NCBI RefSeq assembly: GCF_012272855.1
Contig: NZ_JAAXCQ010000005.1
Location: 124,001-188,000 of the forward strand
DNA from: Arenibacter sp. 6A1
GTDB lineage: Bacteria > Bacteroidota > Bacteroidia > Flavobacteriales > Flavobacteriaceae
Direction: 5' to 3'
Length of the DNA: 64,000 nucleotides
Shown here in pieces: positions 63,937 to 64,000 of this stretch. The notes under the pieces were generated by a model. The model was not told where the DNA came from. It saw nothing but the letters and a program-made list of their open reading frames with translations, and ran no database searches. A program made the translations under genes and the position numbers. Position 1 is the stretch's first letter. The number at the start of each line of letters is the position of its first letter.

Positions 63937-64000
63937 TTATTTTTTCTTTTTAGTATTCTTTTTGGGCTCCGAAGTTTTGTCTTTTTTGTTTTTAGGCACC
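63937..64000 (-). CDS. 3' end of a gene encoding a Lys-rich tail (partial)
   Basis: On the minus strand the frame entering from the right edge ends at 63937-63939 (TAA). The visible 20 residues are lysine-rich, with KKDKTSEPKKN and a closing KKKK. Such tails occur on many flavobacterial RNA- or nucleic-acid-binding proteins, but nothing here identifies the family. An imperfect inverted repeat (about 63858-63872 with 63922-63936) follows it. Confidence 0.45.
   Translation of the reverse strand, partial: VPKNKKDKTSEPKKNTKKKK

Overview
The window comes from the chromosome of a marine member of the Flavobacteriaceae (Bacteroidota), probably from the Arenibacter/Maribacter/Zobellia neighbourhood. 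The genus is inferred, not proven. Supporting signs are a SusC/SusD pair, a lone TonB protein, -7 boxes of the TAnnTTTG type, a mevalonate pathway, an ornithine carbamoyltransferase of the acetyl/succinyl type in the arginine operon, and an arsenosugar-type glycosyltransferase. I found no tRNA, rRNA, CRISPR array, insertion sequence or prophage. Most of the window is ordinary, tightly packed chromosome.

Layout. 1-1619: end of a probable arsenosugar locus (possible ArsM tail, DUF547 protein, TIGR04283-type glycosyltransferase). 1758-2759: GH113-like lipoprotein. 2958-5894: FAD/NAD reductase and membrane polyferredoxin, a likely electron-transfer pair. 6048-9727: three envelope glycosyltransferases. 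9738-20077: arginine/proline operon (GNAT, argG, argC, proC, argD, proB, argF', argB, argE, argH). It is headed by a promoter and a 27-codon leader peptide with three consecutive Arg codons, a probable arginine attenuator. 20278-24932 (minus strand): a secreted protein, then an RsuA-type pseudouridine synthase, a UbiA prenyltransferase, a mevalonate-kinase-like protein and mvaD. 25027-28707: TspO, a DUF1697 protein, and glycerol kinase with an aquaglyceroporin.

28708-41700: an alpha-glucoside utilisation locus. A minus-strand operon (LacI regulator, beta-phosphoglucomutase, GH65 phosphorylase, GH13 enzyme, GDPD lipoprotein, BaiN-like flavoprotein) diverges from susC-susD across a region holding a good LacI-family operator. 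A sodium:solute symporter (42359-43939) may supply inner-membrane uptake. 44467-52409: two very large tandem VCBS/ASPIC-UnbV lipoproteins and a vanadium-haloperoxidase-like lipoprotein in one tight operon, followed by two less characterised genes.

54375-62757: a cluster rich in phosphohydrolase and signalling domains. It holds a giant outer-membrane protein (calcineurin-like phosphoesterase, a kinase-like middle segment, C-terminal beta-barrel), an HD-domain protein fused to a PycTM-like membrane module, a 783-residue GAF protein and a second calcineurin-like phosphoesterase. 63000-64000: a TonB protein and the Lys-rich end of one more gene.

The most unusual non-coding feature is an 82-bp element present three times (25563-25644, 42199-42280, 62817-62898). 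The copies differ from each other at only 5-7 positions. All three lie in gaps between convergent genes and share potential RNA pairings. I could not assign them a function.
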